A DNA stretch of 64,000 nt from Nocardioides sp. (lineage in GTDB: Bacteria; Actinomycetota; Actinomycetes; Propionibacteriales; Nocardioidaceae): NCBI RefSeq assembly GCF_029937575.1, contig NZ_JAPYPS010000011.1, positions 1 to 64,000 of the forward strand. Reading direction: 5' to 3'. Positions within the stretch are counted from its first letter, which is position 1; every line of letters starts with the position of its first letter. Below the pieces are notes generated by a model. That model was not told where the DNA came from. It ran no database searches and saw only the letters and a program-made list of their open reading frames with translations. A program made the translations under genes and the position numbers. This document shows positions 46,376 to 57,688 of the stretch, one piece after another.

Positions 46376-47520
46376 CAGACGGCTCCCACCGCGGCCGTGG
46401 TGTCGACGTAGCGGCGCGTCATCCGTCCGCCGATCCGCGTGACGATCTCGTAGTTGATGGTGCCGCAGGCCTCGGCCCAGTCCTGGGCGGTCGGGCGGCC
46501 CTCTCCGGGGGGCCCGAACAGCACCACGTCGCTGCCGACGGCCGGCTCGTCGCCGCCGAGGTCGACGATGATCTGGTCCATGCAGACCCGGCCCCGCACC
46601 GGGCAGCGCTTCCCGCCGACCCGGACCTCGGCCACGTTGCTGGCATGGACCGGGATGCCCTCGCCGTAGCCGACCGGGACGAGGCCGACCGTCGTGGGAC
46701 CGGGCGCCGTCCACTGGTGCCCGTAGGACACCGAGTCGCCGGCCTCGAGGTGCTTGACCAGGGCGAGGTTGGCTCGCGCCGTCATCGCCGGTCTCAGGTC
46801 GGTGCCGTGGTCGACGGTCGGGGCAGGATCGAGTCCGTAGGTCGCGATCCCGCAGCGCACGGCGTCGAAGCGTGCGCTGGGGCGCAGCACCGCCGCCGCG
46901 GAGTTGGCGAGGTGCCGCAGCTCGGGACGCAGCCCCGCTTCGTCGGCGAGCGCGAGCGCCTCGCGGAAGGAGGCCTCCTGGGCGTCGTTGGCGGGATGGC
47001 CGGGCTCGTCGGCGCAGGCGAGGTGGGACCAGATGCCGGTGACGCGCCAGTGTCCGGCGCGCTCGCCGTCGAGGGCCCGGGCGAAGAACGCCTCCCACTC
47101 GCGACGCGACGCACCGCCGCGCGAGAGCCCGGTGTCGACCTTGAGCTGGAGCCGAGCGGGACTGCCGACGTAGCGGGCGGCGGCCTCGATCTCGTCCAGC
47201 TCGCCGAGGGAGTACGCCGTGAGGTCGACGTCGGCGCGGATCGCGTCGTCGTAGTCCTCGTCGGGCACGGTGAGCCAGGTCAGGATCCGCCCGGTGTCGC
47301 CGGCGGCCCGGAGTCGGCCGACCTCGTCGAGGGTCGCCACGGCCAGCCACTCGGACCCCGCCTCGCGCGCAGCACGGGCGACCGGCAGCATGCCGTGGCC
47401 GTAGCCGTCGGCCTTCACGACCGTGATCATGGTGACGCCGGTCAGCTCGCGCAGGACCCCGACGTTGTGCCGGATGGCGTCGAGGTCGACGACGATCTCG
47501 GCGCGGGGGGGCGACGTCAT
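46375..47520 (-). CDS. alr: Alanine racemase
   Basis: Interconverts L- and D-alanine for peptidoglycan, PLP-dependent. The 381-residue protein has the PLP lysine in VVKADGYGHGM (about residue 40), the LKVDTGLSRGG and SHLACAD segments, and the phosphate-binding region near RCGIATYGLDP. The start (47520) overlaps the nnr stop by 4 bp. D-alanine supply, amino sugar (glmS/glmM) and ACP genes sit in one leftward string, so the locus is centred on the envelope. Confidence 0.96.
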   Translation of the reverse strand: MTSPPRAEIVVDLDAIRHNVGVLRELTGVTMITVVKADGYGHGMLPVARAAREAGSEWLAVATLDEVGRLRAAGDTGRILTWLTVPDEDYDDAIRADVDLTAYSLGELDEIEAAARYVGSPARLQLKVDTGLSRGGASRREWEAFFARALDGERAGHWRVTGIWSHLACADEPGHPANDAQEASFREALALADEAGLRPELRHLANSAAAVLRPSARFDAVRCGIATYGLDPAPTVDHGTDLRPAMTARANLALVKHLEAGDSVSYGHQWTAPGPTTVGLVPVGYGEGIPVHASNVAEVRVGGKRCPVRGRVCMDQIIVDLGGDEPAVGSDVVLFGPPGEGRPTAQDWAEACGTINYEIVTRIGGRMTRRYVDTTAAVGAV

Positions 47521-48929
47521 GGGGACGATTCTTCCATCCCGGCTCCGGCGAGCAGGGCGCCCACCACCCGCGGCACGGCTCGAGCGACGTCTCCGGCGAC
47601 GACGGGGCCCTCCTGCGAGGCGAGGGTCGCGGCGGCGCCGTGGAGCCACGAGCCCAGCGACGCGGCGCCGTACGGCGTGAGGCCGGCCGCCGCGAGTGCC
47701 CCGATCACGCCGCCCAGGACGTCGCCGGCTCCGGCCGTGGCGAGCCAGGGCGTCCCGGTGGTGGTCACGCGCACCCGGCCGTCGGGGTGGGCGATGAGGG
47801 TGCGCCGACCCTTGAGCAGCACGACCGCGCCGTACTGCTCGGCGGCACGGCGGGCGTGGATCAGCGGGTGCGCCTCGATCACCGCCCGCTCGACGTCCAG
47901 CATCCGGGAGAGCTCCCCGGCGTGCGGGGTGAGGATCGTGTCGACCCTGCCGTGGGGCGCGTGCTGCAGCGCGTCGGCGTCCACGACCGTGGGCACGTCG
48001 TCGTCGAGTGCCGCCGCCAGGGTCTCGGTGACACCGTCGCCGCTCCCGGACCCGACGACCCAGGCCTGGACGCGGCCCTCCCCCACGACCTCGGGGTGCT
48101 GGGTGTGGACCAGCTCCAGCACGGACCGGTCTCCGACGTAGCGGACCATCCCCGCCAGCCCGCACGCGGCTCCGGCGACCGACAGCAGCCCGGCGCCGGG
48201 GTAGGCCGTCGAGCCCGCCCGGACGCCGACGACGCCGCGCGTGTACTTCTGGGCGTGCAGGTCGGGGCGCGGCAGCAGCGCCGCGACGTCCGCGGGCTGG
48301 AGCGCCTCAGCGGCCGGCTCGGGCAGGTCCAGCCCGAGGTCGACGAGGTGCACGCTCCCGCAGGCAGTGGCCGCGGGATCGACGAGGTGGGCGACCTTGT
48401 GGGTGCCGAAGGTGACCGTCAGCAGCGCCGCGACGTGGTCGCCGGGCAGTCCGGTCGTCTCACCGGTGTCCGCGTCGACTCCACTGGGCAGGTCGACGCT
48501 GACGATCGGCACGTCGGCGACGGCGGCGATCGCCTCGCGCGCCGCGGGCTTCAGCCCGGGGCGTCCACCGATCCCGACGATCCCGTCGACGACGAGGTCC
48601 GGCGCGAGATCGGGCATTCCGGTCACCACTCGGCCACCGGCCCGCTGCAGGGCGGCCAGCCCTCGCTCGTGAGCCCGCTCGGACAGCAACCAGGCCGAGA
48701 CCTGGACCCCGCGTCGGGCCAGCACCGCTCCGGCGTGCAGCGCGTCGCCGCCGTTGTCGCCCGACCCGACGAGCAGGAGCACCCGGCGTCCGTAGGCCGA
48801 CCCGAGCAGGTCGAGGATCGCGTACGCCAGGCCGTGGGCCGCGCGCTGCATCAGGGCGTCCTGCGGCAGGCCGTCGAGCAGTCCGGACTCGGCCTCGCGG
48901 ACCTGGTCGGCGGTGTGCGCTCGCATCAT
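47517..48929 (-). CDS. Bifunctional NAD(P)HX epimerase / ADP-dependent NAD(P)HX dehydratase
   Basis: A 470-residue nicotinamide-nucleotide repair enzyme. The N-terminal epimerase domain (YjeF_N, about 1-215) has VGSGDNGGDALHAGAVLA. The C-terminal ribokinase-like dehydratase (about 225-470) has TPHAGELSRML and TAGAGDVLGGVIGAL, the ATP/ADP loop. Together they repair hydrated NADH/NADPH. Two ATGs, 48929 and 48926, are equally possible. The gene is translationally coupled to alr. Confidence 0.94.
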   Translation of the reverse strand: MMRAHTADQVREAESGLLDGLPQDALMQRAAHGLAYAILDLLGSAYGRRVLLLVGSGDNGGDALHAGAVLARRGVQVSAWLLSERAHERGLAALQRAGGRVVTGMPDLAPDLVVDGIVGIGGRPGLKPAAREAIAAVADVPIVSVDLPSGVDADTGETTGLPGDHVAALLTVTFGTHKVAHLVDPAATACGSVHLVDLGLDLPEPAAEALQPADVAALLPRPDLHAQKYTRGVVGVRAGSTAYPGAGLLSVAGAACGLAGMVRYVGDRSVLELVHTQHPEVVGEGRVQAWVVGSGSGDGVTETLAAALDDDVPTVVDADALQHAPHGRVDTILTPHAGELSRMLDVERAVIEAHPLIHARRAAEQYGAVVLLKGRRTLIAHPDGRVRVTTTGTPWLATAGAGDVLGGVIGALAAAGLTPYGAASLGSWLHGAAATLASQEGPVVAGDVARAVPRVVGALLAGAGMEESSP

Positions 48930-48976
48930 GGCCTCCACGCTAGCGGCGCGTGGGTGCCGGAGCGCGGCACCGTGGG

Positions 48977-50206
48977 TCAGCGCGCGCGGACCTTGACCGT
49001 CCGGGTCGTGGCGCCGGTGACGGACTCGGAGCCGGACACAGCCAGGCGGTAGACGACCTTGCCGCGCTTCTTCTGGCGGGGGAAGGTGACCTTGGCGGCG
49101 CCGGCGACGGAGGACGCGACCGCTTTCACGCGAACCCACGAGCCGCGCTTGCGCTTCTGCAGCACGAGCGCCTCGGCACCGACCTGGGAGACGGTGACGG
49201 CGTCCGCCGAGGCGGCACGGCCCTTGGCGATCTTGACCTTGCCGGTGCGGAACCCGTCGACCTGCGTGACGCCCAGCGGCACGTCCAGGGTGGACGGGTC
49301 GCCGTCGTCACTCAGGACGCACTTGACCGAGCCCTGCCAGTGGTAGTTGGTGCCGCCCACCTGGACCCAGGACACGGCGTACGACGTGAGCCCGGCGGGC
49401 CACGAGGGGTGGCTGTCGAAGGCGAAGCGGGTGGTGCCCGACCAGGTTCCGACGTTGTTGTGGAAGTTGAGCGTGAACTCGCCGGCGCTGGAGCTGAAGC
49501 GCACGTTGACGTCGTTGGCCTGTCCGCTGGGGATGTCGGAGGGGTAGGCCACCGTCAGGGCGTCGCAGCCCGGGTCGGCGTAGGTCCAGTTCCAGTCGAA
49601 GCCGTGGGGCGAGGACGGCGGGTTCGGCGGGAACTCCGGTCCGGTCGGCGTGGGCTCGGGCGTCGGGACCGGAGTCGGCGTGGGCTCGGGCGTCGGGACC
49701 GGAGTCGGCGTGGGCTCGGGAGTGGGCTCGGGGGTCGGGACCGGGCTGGGCTCGGGCGTGGGGACCGGGCTGGGCTCGGGCGTGGGCTCGGGCGTGGGGA
49801 CCGGGGTCGGCTCGGGGGTCGGCTCGGGCGTCGGGACCGGGGTCGGCGTGGGCGTGGGCGTCGGCGCGACCGGGCTCAGCGTCAGCGAGTAGTGCGTCAG
49901 GTTGCCGCCATCGGTGTGCTTCAGCGACAGCGACGCGACCGGCTTCTCCAGGACGACGTACTCCGGGGCGCCGGTGGTGCCCTTGAGCCCGGCGGACTTG
50001 ACGCAGTAGCCGGTCACCAGCTGACCGGCCGGAGCCGCCACGGTGACGCGGTCGGCGTTGCCCGGGACGACGACACGACCGGAGTCGAGGTCGTCGCAGT
50101 TGCCCGGAGCCGCGGAGGCCGGGGCCGGCGTGGCGACACCGAGGGCCAGGCCCGAGGACAGGACCGCAGCGGCCAGGAGCGCGAGAGAGGGAGCGTGGGG
50201 GGTCAT
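48977..50206 (-). CDS. Secreted protein with Pro/Thr/Glu-rich tandem repeat
   Basis: About 409 residues from the ATG at 50206. A signal peptide ([18 protein letters not shown], then ATPAPASAA) precedes a small domain. A repetitive stretch follows (about residues 115-190) built on [14 protein letters not shown] and PTPEPSPV. The C-terminal half has two domains, one with [11 protein letters not shown] and paired Cys, and a basic beta-rich tail ([28 protein letters not shown]) resembling actinobacterial surface repeats. No enzyme motif is seen. It could be a wall-associated or adhesive protein. It splits the otherwise housekeeping glmS-acpS / nnr-alr string. Confidence 0.75.
   Translation of the reverse strand: MTPHAPSLALLAAAVLSSGLALGVATPAPASAAPGNCDDLDSGRVVVPGNADRVTVAAPAGQLVTGYCVKSAGLKGTTGAPEYVVLEKPVASLSLKHTDGGNLTHYSLTLSPVAPTPTPTPTPVPTPEPTPEPTPVPTPEPTPEPSPVPTPEPSPVPTPEPTPEPTPTPVPTPEPTPTPVPTPEPTPTGPEFPPNPPSSPHGFDWNWTYADPGCDALTVAYPSDIPSGQANDVNVRFSSSAGEFTLNFHNNVGTWSGTTRFAFDSHPSWPAGLTSYAVSWVQVGGTNYHWQGSVKCVLSDDGDPSTLDVPLGVTQVDGFRTGKVKIAKGRAASADAVTVSQVGAEALVLQKRKRGSWVRVKAVASSVAGAAKVTFPRQKKRGKVVYRLAVSGSESVTGATTRTVKVRAR
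49640..49860. repeat. Tandem repeats encoding the Pro/Thr/Glu stretch
   Basis: Units of 18 to 30 bp such as GTCGGCGTGGGCTCGGGCG recur in tandem inside the secreted-protein gene, with two 30-bp copies almost identical near 49660-49715. On the coding strand they encode PTP-x-PTPEPT. Such an array can change length by slippage, so the linker is likely variable between strains. Confidence 0.85.
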
Positions 50207-50328
50207 GGCACAAGGATGACACCGGATCTCGGGCTCCAGCACTCACTGGGGGATGCCTGTGGCAGACCCTCGGGAAGTGTTGAGGATTCCTTGAGGAATG
50301 AGCCTCCGAGGGCGGTCGGGGGACGGTC

Positions 50329-50682
50329 TCAGGACTCCAGGACCACCATCGCCGAGGCGATGCCTGCGTCGTGCGAGAGCGACAGGTGCACGTGGGCGAC
50401 CCCCAGCTCGTCGGCCCGCGCCCGGACCGTGCCGCGCAGCTCGAGGCGGGGTTGGCCGGAGGCTTCCGAGAAGACCTCGGCATCCTGCCAAGCCAGTCCT
50501 CCGGGAGCACCGAGCGCCTTGGCCAGGGCTTCCTTGGCCGCGAAGCGAGCCGCCAGGGAGGCGGGCGGCCGGGTTGCCTCGGCCGGGGTGAAGAGCCGGT
50601 CGAGCAGCCCCGGGGTGCGCGCGAGCGACTCAGCGAACCGTTCCAGGTCGCACACGTCGATGCCGACCCCGATCACCGCCAT
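50329..50682 (-). CDS. acpS: Holo-[acyl-carrier-protein] synthase
   Basis: A 117-residue enzyme that transfers 4'-phosphopantetheine from CoA to ACP. The metal-binding Asp is in [12 protein letters not shown], and the Glu in [24 protein letters not shown] ends the domain. Length is standard for AcpS. It lies 9 bp after glmS, in the same operon, and is the only phosphopantetheinyl transferase seen in the window. Confidence 0.96.
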   Translation of the reverse strand: MAVIGVGIDVCDLERFAESLARTPGLLDRLFTPAEATRPPASLAARFAAKEALAKALGAPGGLAWQDAEVFSEASGQPRLELRGTVRARADELGVAHVHLSLSHDAGIASAMVVLES

Positions 50683-50691
50683 CGTCCGCGC

Positions 50692-52539
<1,848 letters not shown>

Positions 52540-52628
52540 AGCCCGAGACTCTACTTCCGCATCCCCACGAGCCGGTCCGCGGTGGACCTGCGCGGCCGCG
52601 CGGCGCCGGTGCTGCAAGAATCGCGGCC

Positions 52629-53612
52629 ATGTCTCACGGGTCGAACGGCGAGGGACACCACGACTCATCGGGTCGGGAGTCGTCGCCGTACATCGAGCTC
52701 GAGCGAGCCGCCTGGTCGGAGCTGGCTCACGAGAGCCGCAACCCCCTGCGCGCCGACGAGATCCGTGCCCTGCGGGGTCTCGGGGACAGCCTCGACCTGG
52801 AGGAGGTCGAAGAGGTCTACCTCCCGCTGTCGCGGCTGCTGAGCCTGTACGTCGGCGCAGCGGGCCGCCTCCACCGGGACCAGGAGAGCTTCCTGCACCG
52901 CCAGACCCCGCCCCGCACGCCCTTCGTCATCGGCCTCGCCGGGTCCGTGGCGGTCGGCAAGTCGACCACGGCGCGGGTGCTGCAGCAGATGCTCGCCCAC
53001 TGGCCCGAGCACCCCAACGTCGCCCTCATCACCACCGACGGCTTCCTCTACCCCAACGCCGAGCTCGAGCGGCGCGGGCTCCTGCAACGCAAGGGCTTCC
53101 CGGAGTCCTACGACCGGCGGGCGCTGCTCCGCTTCGTCGTCGACATCAAGTCGGGCAAGGACGAGGTCGAGGCACCGACGTACTCCCACCTGGTCTACGA
53201 CGTGGTGCCCGACGAGAAGGTCGTCATCAAGCGTCCCGACATCGTGATCATCGAGGGACTCAACGTCCTCCAGCCCGCCCGCGTCAGCGAGGACGGCAAG
53301 GCCGGCCTGGCCCTGAGCGACTTCTTCGACTTCTCGGTCTACGTCGACGCCGGACGCGACAAGATCCGCGAGTGGTACATCTCCCGCTTCCTGCACCTGC
53401 GCGAGACGGCGTTCCGCGACCCCGGCTCGTACTTCGCCAAGTACGCCGGGCTCACCCACGACGAGGCGGTCGTCGAGGCCTCGCGGATCTGGGACACGAT
53501 CAACGGACCCAACCTCGTGCAGAACGTCCTGCCCACGCGCTCACGCGCGACCCTGGTGATGCGCAAGGACGCCGACCACTCGGTGCGCTACGTGCGCCTG
53601 CGCAAGCTCTGA
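52629..53612 (+). CDS. coaA: Pantothenate kinase, type I
   Basis: First step of CoA synthesis: phosphorylates pantothenate with ATP. The 327 residues have [14 protein letters not shown] at the N terminus, P-loop [15 protein letters not shown] (about 101-115), [13 protein letters not shown] and IIEGLNVLQ. Length and motifs match E. coli CoaA. It diverges from glmS. An IS5-like remnant begins directly after the last sense codon, with TGA as both coaA stop and target duplication, leaving the gene intact. Confidence 0.96.
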   Translation: MSHGSNGEGHHDSSGRESSPYIELERAAWSELAHESRNPLRADEIRALRGLGDSLDLEEVEEVYLPLSRLLSLYVGAAGRLHRDQESFLHRQTPPRTPFVIGLAGSVAVGKSTTARVLQQMLAHWPEHPNVALITTDGFLYPNAELERRGLLQRKGFPESYDRRALLRFVVDIKSGKDEVEAPTYSHLVYDVVPDEKVVIKRPDIVIIEGLNVLQPARVSEDGKAGLALSDFFDFSVYVDAGRDKIREWYISRFLHLRETAFRDPGSYFAKYAGLTHDEAVVEASRIWDTINGPNLVQNVLPTRSRATLVMRKDADHSVRYVRLRKL

Positions 53613-53699
53613 CTGGGTGTGTCCCTATTGAGACCGCAGCGCACTCACCTGCCGATGAGCGGGCGCAGGGTGGCCGATAGGGCCGCCTCGTTCATCTAA

Positions 53700-53738
53700 C
53701 CGGAAACTCTGTTCAACCCAGTTGATCAGAGTTTCCGG
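53700..53738. repeat. 12-bp inverted repeat inside the IS remnant
   Basis: CCGGAAACTCTG (53700-53711) and CAGAGTTTCCGG (53727-53738) enclose 15 nt. The arms extend imperfectly with TCAAC/GTTGA. It may be the collapsed ends of a second, smaller element inserted in the first, or a terminator. Confidence 0.55.
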
Positions 53739-53786
53739 ATAAGCCGACCAGGCATCCTGGACGCCGCGTCATTGCGACCCGATTGG

Positions 53787-54161
53787 TCATGGGCACGGAC
53801 GACCAACACTCGGGCCGCGCATCCGTCGTTCGCGGCGCCCGACCATGCCGCGATCCGCGCGGTTCGTGACGGCCGATGGTCGGGCTGCAAGCTCGACAAG
53901 GGGCCGGCGGGTTCGTTCCCGTGACAGGTGGCGGAGCGTCGTGGCGATGCAGGCGACCTGAAGCCAGCCGGTGGCCGAGGTGGTGGTGTTCTCGAACGAC
54001 TTCGCCAGCCGGCGAGAGCGTCCGAGGCGGCCGTGAGCGACCTCGACACGCCAGGCGTGGCGGATGGGACGGAAGGTCGGCTTGCCCGGCGCGTTGAACA
54101 CCGGCTGCAGCAGGTCCCACTGCTCGTCTGTCAGGTCACTCGAGTACGACATGCCTCGCAC
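53787..54161 (-). pseudogene. Truncated IS5-family transposase
   Basis: The N terminus MSYSSDLTDEQWDLLQPVF is the start of IS5-type transposases. It is joined after only about 30 residues to a C-terminal string (HAWRVEVAHGRLGRSRRLAKSFE, quoted in parts) that belongs near the end of the protein. The whole catalytic middle with its Asp residues is missing by an in-frame deletion. The final 50 residues are not family-like, so the original stop is also lost. It cannot encode an active enzyme. Confidence 0.75.
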
Positions 54162-54254
54162 GGTGCCTACGAAACCCGGCCGTGCAATAGGGACACACCC
54201 AGTGAGGCCGACGCCGACGCCGCTGCCGACGCCCGTCGCCGCCTCGTCGGGACC

Positions 54255-54839
54255 TCAGACGGCGTCGATGATGTCGATGACGAAGAACAACGTGGCCCCG
54301 CCGGGGATGTCGGCGCCCGCGCCGGCGTCGCCGTACCCCAGGTCGCTGGGGATCGACATGATGACGCGGCTGCCGACCGGGACGCCGACGAGGCCCTGGT
54401 CCCAGCCGGCGATGAGGGAGCCGACCCCGATGGGGGCGGAGAACGGCTCCTTGCTGAAGCTCTCGTCGAACGGCGCGTCGGCGTCGGGGAGCTGGCCGAA
54501 GTAGTCGGCGGTGATCGTCTGGCCCTGCTCGACGGGCGGGCCGTCGCCGGTGACGACCTCCTCCACGAGCAGCTCGTCGCTCAGCGGGGCGATGTCGGCG
54601 AAGTCGAGGCCGGTGACGTTGTCGTCGCCGTCGGTGAGGATCTCGGGTGCCCAGTCGGGCGTCTCGCTCGGCGCGGCCTCGCTGCCCGTGTCCGGCGACT
54701 GCGTCTCCACCGCGGGGTCGGTGGCCACGTCCGCGTCGTTCTCCTCGCCACAGCCGACCAGGAGGGCGCCGCCCAGCAGGGCTGCCGCGCTGAGAGCGGC
54801 GAGGCGACGGGGCAGGGTTCGGCTGGTGGGACGCATCAT
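54255..54839 (-). CDS. FKBP-type peptidyl-prolyl isomerase, lipoprotein
   Basis: A 194-residue protein with a lipoprotein signal (RRLAALSAAALLGGALLVGCG, lipobox LVGC in part) and an acidic Ser/Thr-rich spacer. The FKBP domain spans about residues 95-194: VVTGDGPPVEQGQTITADYFG, then SLIAGWDQGLVGVPVGSRV and the active-site IPSDLGYGD. It probably folds exported proteins at the outer face of the membrane. The start is one of two adjacent ATGs (54839 or 54836). It lies 38 bp after the ABC permease gene on the same strand. Confidence 0.9.
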   Translation of the reverse strand: MMRPTSRTLPRRLAALSAAALLGGALLVGCGEENDADVATDPAVETQSPDTGSEAAPSETPDWAPEILTDGDDNVTGLDFADIAPLSDELLVEEVVTGDGPPVEQGQTITADYFGQLPDADAPFDESFSKEPFSAPIGVGSLIAGWDQGLVGVPVGSRVIMSIPSDLGYGDAGAGADIPGGATLFFVIDIIDAV

Positions 54840-54877
54840 GGCGCCAGGGTAGTCAGCGGGCCAACAGCCGCATCGGC

Positions 54878-55687
54878 TCACCCCAGGTCGCGGCGCAGTG
54901 TCGTCCAGCGCGCCAGGAGTGCCAGGGCCGCGGCATAGGCGAGCAGGACGGCGATCCCGGCTCCGCGCGAGAGCACGTCGGCGGAGCCCATGCTGGCGAA
55001 GAAGCTCGCCCCGATGACCGCATCGGCAGCCGCGCCCGGGAGGTACGCCGCTGCGCCCGCGAGACCGTCGACCGAGGCCAGCCCCACGCGCGCGATGGGC
55101 TCGACGAACTGGGTGAAGGCGATGATGACCACGATCGCCGCCACCTGGTTGGTCACCAGCGCGCCGAAGGCGACTCCGATCGCGGCCCACACGACGGTGA
55201 CCAGGGCGCCGTAGGCAAGGACCTGGAGCACCTCGCTGTCAGAGAGGAACGCCCCGTCGCCCACGAGGGCCAGGACCGGGGCGCCGCCGACCACGACCGC
55301 GACGCAGGCCACGACGCCGTACAACAGTCCCAGCGGCACCGCGGCGAGCAGCTTGGCTGCCAGAAGGACCCCGCGTCGCGGCTCGACGAGCAGGGACTGG
55401 GTGATCGTGCCGTGGCGGAACTCGGAGGTCATCGCGAGACTGCCGATCACCAGGGGGAAGACGTAGCCGATCGCGTTGATCAACGAGTAGACGATGGTGG
55501 CGGCCTCGACGCCCGAGGCGACCGGCATCCCCGGAGCCCCGCCGGGCCCGTCGCCCGACTCGGCGTTGACGGAGAACGCGATCACGGCGGCCAGGAACGC
55601 CAGGTAACCGGCCATGACGATCAGCAGGATCCACCAGAACCTGGTCGAGACCAGCTTGCGGTACTCGGTGAGCAGTGCTGCCCTCAT
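54878..55687 (-). CDS. ABC-2 type transporter permease
   Basis: A 269-residue membrane protein with about six hydrophobic helices (STRFWWILLIVMAGYLAFL at the N terminus, then IGYVFPLVIGSLAMTSEFRHGTITQS in parts). The segment EFRHGTITQSLLVEPRR is typical of permeases of the NatB/BcrB group. It overlaps the ATPase gene by 4 bp. Together they form an exporter of unknown substrate, often an antimicrobial peptide or a lipid in this family. Confidence 0.9.
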   Translation of the reverse strand: MRAALLTEYRKLVSTRFWWILLIVMAGYLAFLAAVIAFSVNAESGDGPGGAPGMPVASGVEAATIVYSLINAIGYVFPLVIGSLAMTSEFRHGTITQSLLVEPRRGVLLAAKLLAAVPLGLLYGVVACVAVVVGGAPVLALVGDGAFLSDSEVLQVLAYGALVTVVWAAIGVAFGALVTNQVAAIVVIIAFTQFVEPIARVGLASVDGLAGAAAYLPGAAADAVIGASFFASMGSADVLSRGAGIAVLLAYAAALALLARWTTLRRDLG

Positions 55688-56598
55688 CGCGCGTCCTCTC
55701 CCTGGGTCGTGGGCGGGGCCGTCAGCCGCAGGAAGACCTCTTCCAGGTCCCGGCCCCGCGGTGTCAGCTCGTGGAGCTCCACCCCGGCGGCATGGGCGGC
55801 GCCCCCGACCAGAGGGGCCGGGGCACCGGCGACCAACCACCCGGCACCGCTGGCCTCAGCACTCCAGCCGTGCTGCTCGACCAGTCGCGCCACCGCGGCG
55901 CGGTCCGGGCCCTCGACGTACGTCGTGTGCTCGGCCAGGTCGGCCAGCCCGGCGAGCGAGGAGGCGTGCACCAGCCGTCCGCGTGCGATCACGACCACGT
56001 CGTCGACAGTGCTCTGCACCTCGCCGAGCACGTGGCTGGAGACCAGCACGCTGCGACCCTCCTCGGCCAGGTGCCTCAGGAAGCCCCGCAGCCACACGAT
56101 CCCTTCGGGGTCCAGTCCGTTGGCGGGCTCGTCCAGCACGATCGTGGGCGGATCGGTCAGCAGCGCCGTGGCCAGACCCAGCCGCTGCCGCATGCCCATC
56201 GAGTACCCGGACACCCGACGGCGCGCAGCGGCGCCGAGCCCGACCAGGTCGATGACCTCGCGGCACCGCGCGTCACTCACTCCCACCTGCGGGGCGTAGA
56301 CGCGCAGGTGGTCGAGCCCGCTGCGCCCCGGGTGGAAGCTGGATGCCTCCAGGGCAGAGCCCACCACCCGACCGGGTCGCGCGTGCTCGACGTAGGGGCG
56401 ATCCCCCACCCGGGCACGCCCGGCGCTCGGACTCATCAGGCCCAGCACCATGCGCAGGGTCGTCGTCTTGCCCGAGCCGTTGGGACCGAGGAAGCCCGTC
56501 ACCGCACCCGTGCGGACGGTGAAGGACAGGTCGTCGACTGCTGTGACCGGTCCGAAGTGCTTCGTGAGTCCCTCGACCGTGATCGCCGCTGTGCTCAT
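55684..56598 (-). CDS. ABC transporter ATP-binding protein
   Basis: A 304-residue ATPase. Walker A GPNGSGKTTTLRMVLGL, signature SGYSMGMRQRLGLA and Walker B IVLDEPANGLDPEG, followed by SSHVLGEVQ, are all present. The C-terminal 80 residues form the small accessory domain of CcmA/BcrA-type drug or bacteriocin exporters. Partner is the permease that overlaps its 3' end. The start at 56598 is 52 bp from the divergent GH6 gene. Confidence 0.93.
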   Translation of the reverse strand: MSTAAITVEGLTKHFGPVTAVDDLSFTVRTGAVTGFLGPNGSGKTTTLRMVLGLMSPSAGRARVGDRPYVEHARPGRVVGSALEASSFHPGRSGLDHLRVYAPQVGVSDARCREVIDLVGLGAAARRRVSGYSMGMRQRLGLATALLTDPPTIVLDEPANGLDPEGIVWLRGFLRHLAEEGRSVLVSSHVLGEVQSTVDDVVVIARGRLVHASSLAGLADLAEHTTYVEGPDRAAVARLVEQHGWSAEASGAGWLVAGAPAPLVGGAAHAAGVELHELTPRGRDLEEVFLRLTAPPTTQGEDAR

Positions 56599-56650
56599 GC
56601 CCAGCACCATAGAGCGCGACCCGGTGGGACGGGTGCGGCACAATCGTCCC

Positions 56651-57658
56651 GTGCGTCCCTCCCCCCACCGTTCGGCCGCCCGGCCCTTGGTCGCCGCCGC
56701 GCTGGCGTGCATGCTGCTCGCCGGCTGCGGTGGCGGCGACACGAGCGATCAGGACCAGGCCAGCGACACGAACGTGTTCGCCGAACGCGCCCAGACCCTG
56801 GTCGAGAAGCCACGTCTGGAGGCAGCCGCGAAGCAGGCAGCGGGCGACGGCGACGCCCAGGAGGCCTCGGCGCTCGAGCGCCTGGCCCGGACCCCGACAG
56901 GCATCTGGCTGACCCCGGAGTCCTACGGGGCCGACCAGGTCGGTGCGTACGTCACCGAGGTGGTCGCGGCCACCGAGGCCCTGACGGTGCCACTCTTCGT
57001 CCTCTACGGGATCCCCGACCGCGACTGCACCGGCGGTTTCTCCGCCGGGGGGCTCACCGCCGACACCTACCTGCCATGGGTGCAGGCCATCGCCGGCGCC
57101 CTGGCCGACGCAGGAACCGACACCGCGGCCGTCCTCGAGCCCGACGCGCTGGCCGGCTCGGTGGCCTGCGGCCCGACCGACCGGATGTCGCTGCTGCGCC
57201 AAGCCCTGCAGACCCTGGTCACCGCAGGAGTGACGACGTACGTCGATGCCGGTCATTCCGACTGGATCCCGGCGAGCGAGATGGCTCCGCTGCTGGAGAA
57301 GGTCGGGGTCTCGAGCGCCCGCGGCTTCGCCACGAACGTCGCCAACTACCAGCCCGTGGCCCGGGAGCGCGCGTACGGCGCCGAGCTGAGCGGTCTGCTC
57401 GACGGGGCCCACTACGTGATCGACGTGGGACGCAGCGGTGACCCCACGGGGACCGGCGAGCCCGTCACCGACTGGTGCAACCCCGTGGGCCGCGCCCTCG
57501 GCGAGGACCCCGGGTTCGTGGACGACGACACCGCTCTCGACGCACTGCTGTGGATCAAACCGCCCGCGGAGAGCGACGGCGAGTGCCACGGAGGACCTGC
57601 CGCCGGGGAGGTCTGGGTCGACCGGGCCGTGAGCCTGGCGGGCGCTGCCGGCTGGTAA
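56651..57658 (+). CDS. Glycoside hydrolase family 6 lipoprotein (endoglucanase/cellobiohydrolase-like)
   Basis: A 335-residue exported protein, GTG start. The lipobox is LLAGC (about residue 25), so it is membrane-tethered. The GH6 fold shows YGIPDRDCTGG, LEPDALAGS, YVDAGHSDW, NVANYQ, IDVGRSGD and DWCNPVGRALGE, the signature with acid and base Asp residues. GH6 enzymes hydrolyse beta-1,4-glucans. A tethered glucanase next to a membrane GT2 recalls the Streptomyces cslA/cslZ locus, where a GH6 protein trims the extracellular glucan. No cellulose-binding module. Confidence 0.9.
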   Translation: MRPSPHRSAARPLVAAALACMLLAGCGGGDTSDQDQASDTNVFAERAQTLVEKPRLEAAAKQAAGDGDAQEASALERLARTPTGIWLTPESYGADQVGAYVTEVVAATEALTVPLFVLYGIPDRDCTGGFSAGGLTADTYLPWVQAIAGALADAGTDTAAVLEPDALAGSVACGPTDRMSLLRQALQTLVTAGVTTYVDAGHSDWIPASEMAPLLEKVGVSSARGFATNVANYQPVARERAYGAELSGLLDGAHYVIDVGRSGDPTGTGEPVTDWCNPVGRALGEDPGFVDDDTALDALLWIKPPAESDGECHGGPAAGEVWVDRAVSLAGAAGW

Positions 57659-57688
57659 CCGAAGGGTTACGTTCCTGATCCTCCCGCA

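Larger units (their letters stand above)
53613..54202. mobile_element. Decayed IS5-family-like element with 18-bp terminal inverted repeats
   Basis: Both ends carry CTGGGTGTGTCCCTATTG as exact inverted copies (53613-53630 and 54185-54202). They are flanked by a 3-bp TGA duplication (53610-53612 and 54203-54205), the TNA type seen in some IS5 subgroups. The interior is 590 bp, too short for an intact element of about 850 bp, and its transposase is truncated. Left of it lies coaA, whose stop codon is the duplication. Confidence 0.85.

Noticed and set aside
49640..49860. Repeat array considered as a CRISPR
   Set aside because: Repeats are in frame, encode PTPEPT motifs, have no unique spacers and no cas genes nearby.
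52540..52628. glmS ribozyme upstream of glmS
   Set aside because: The 89-bp gap shared with divergent coaA is too short and shows no ribozyme core.
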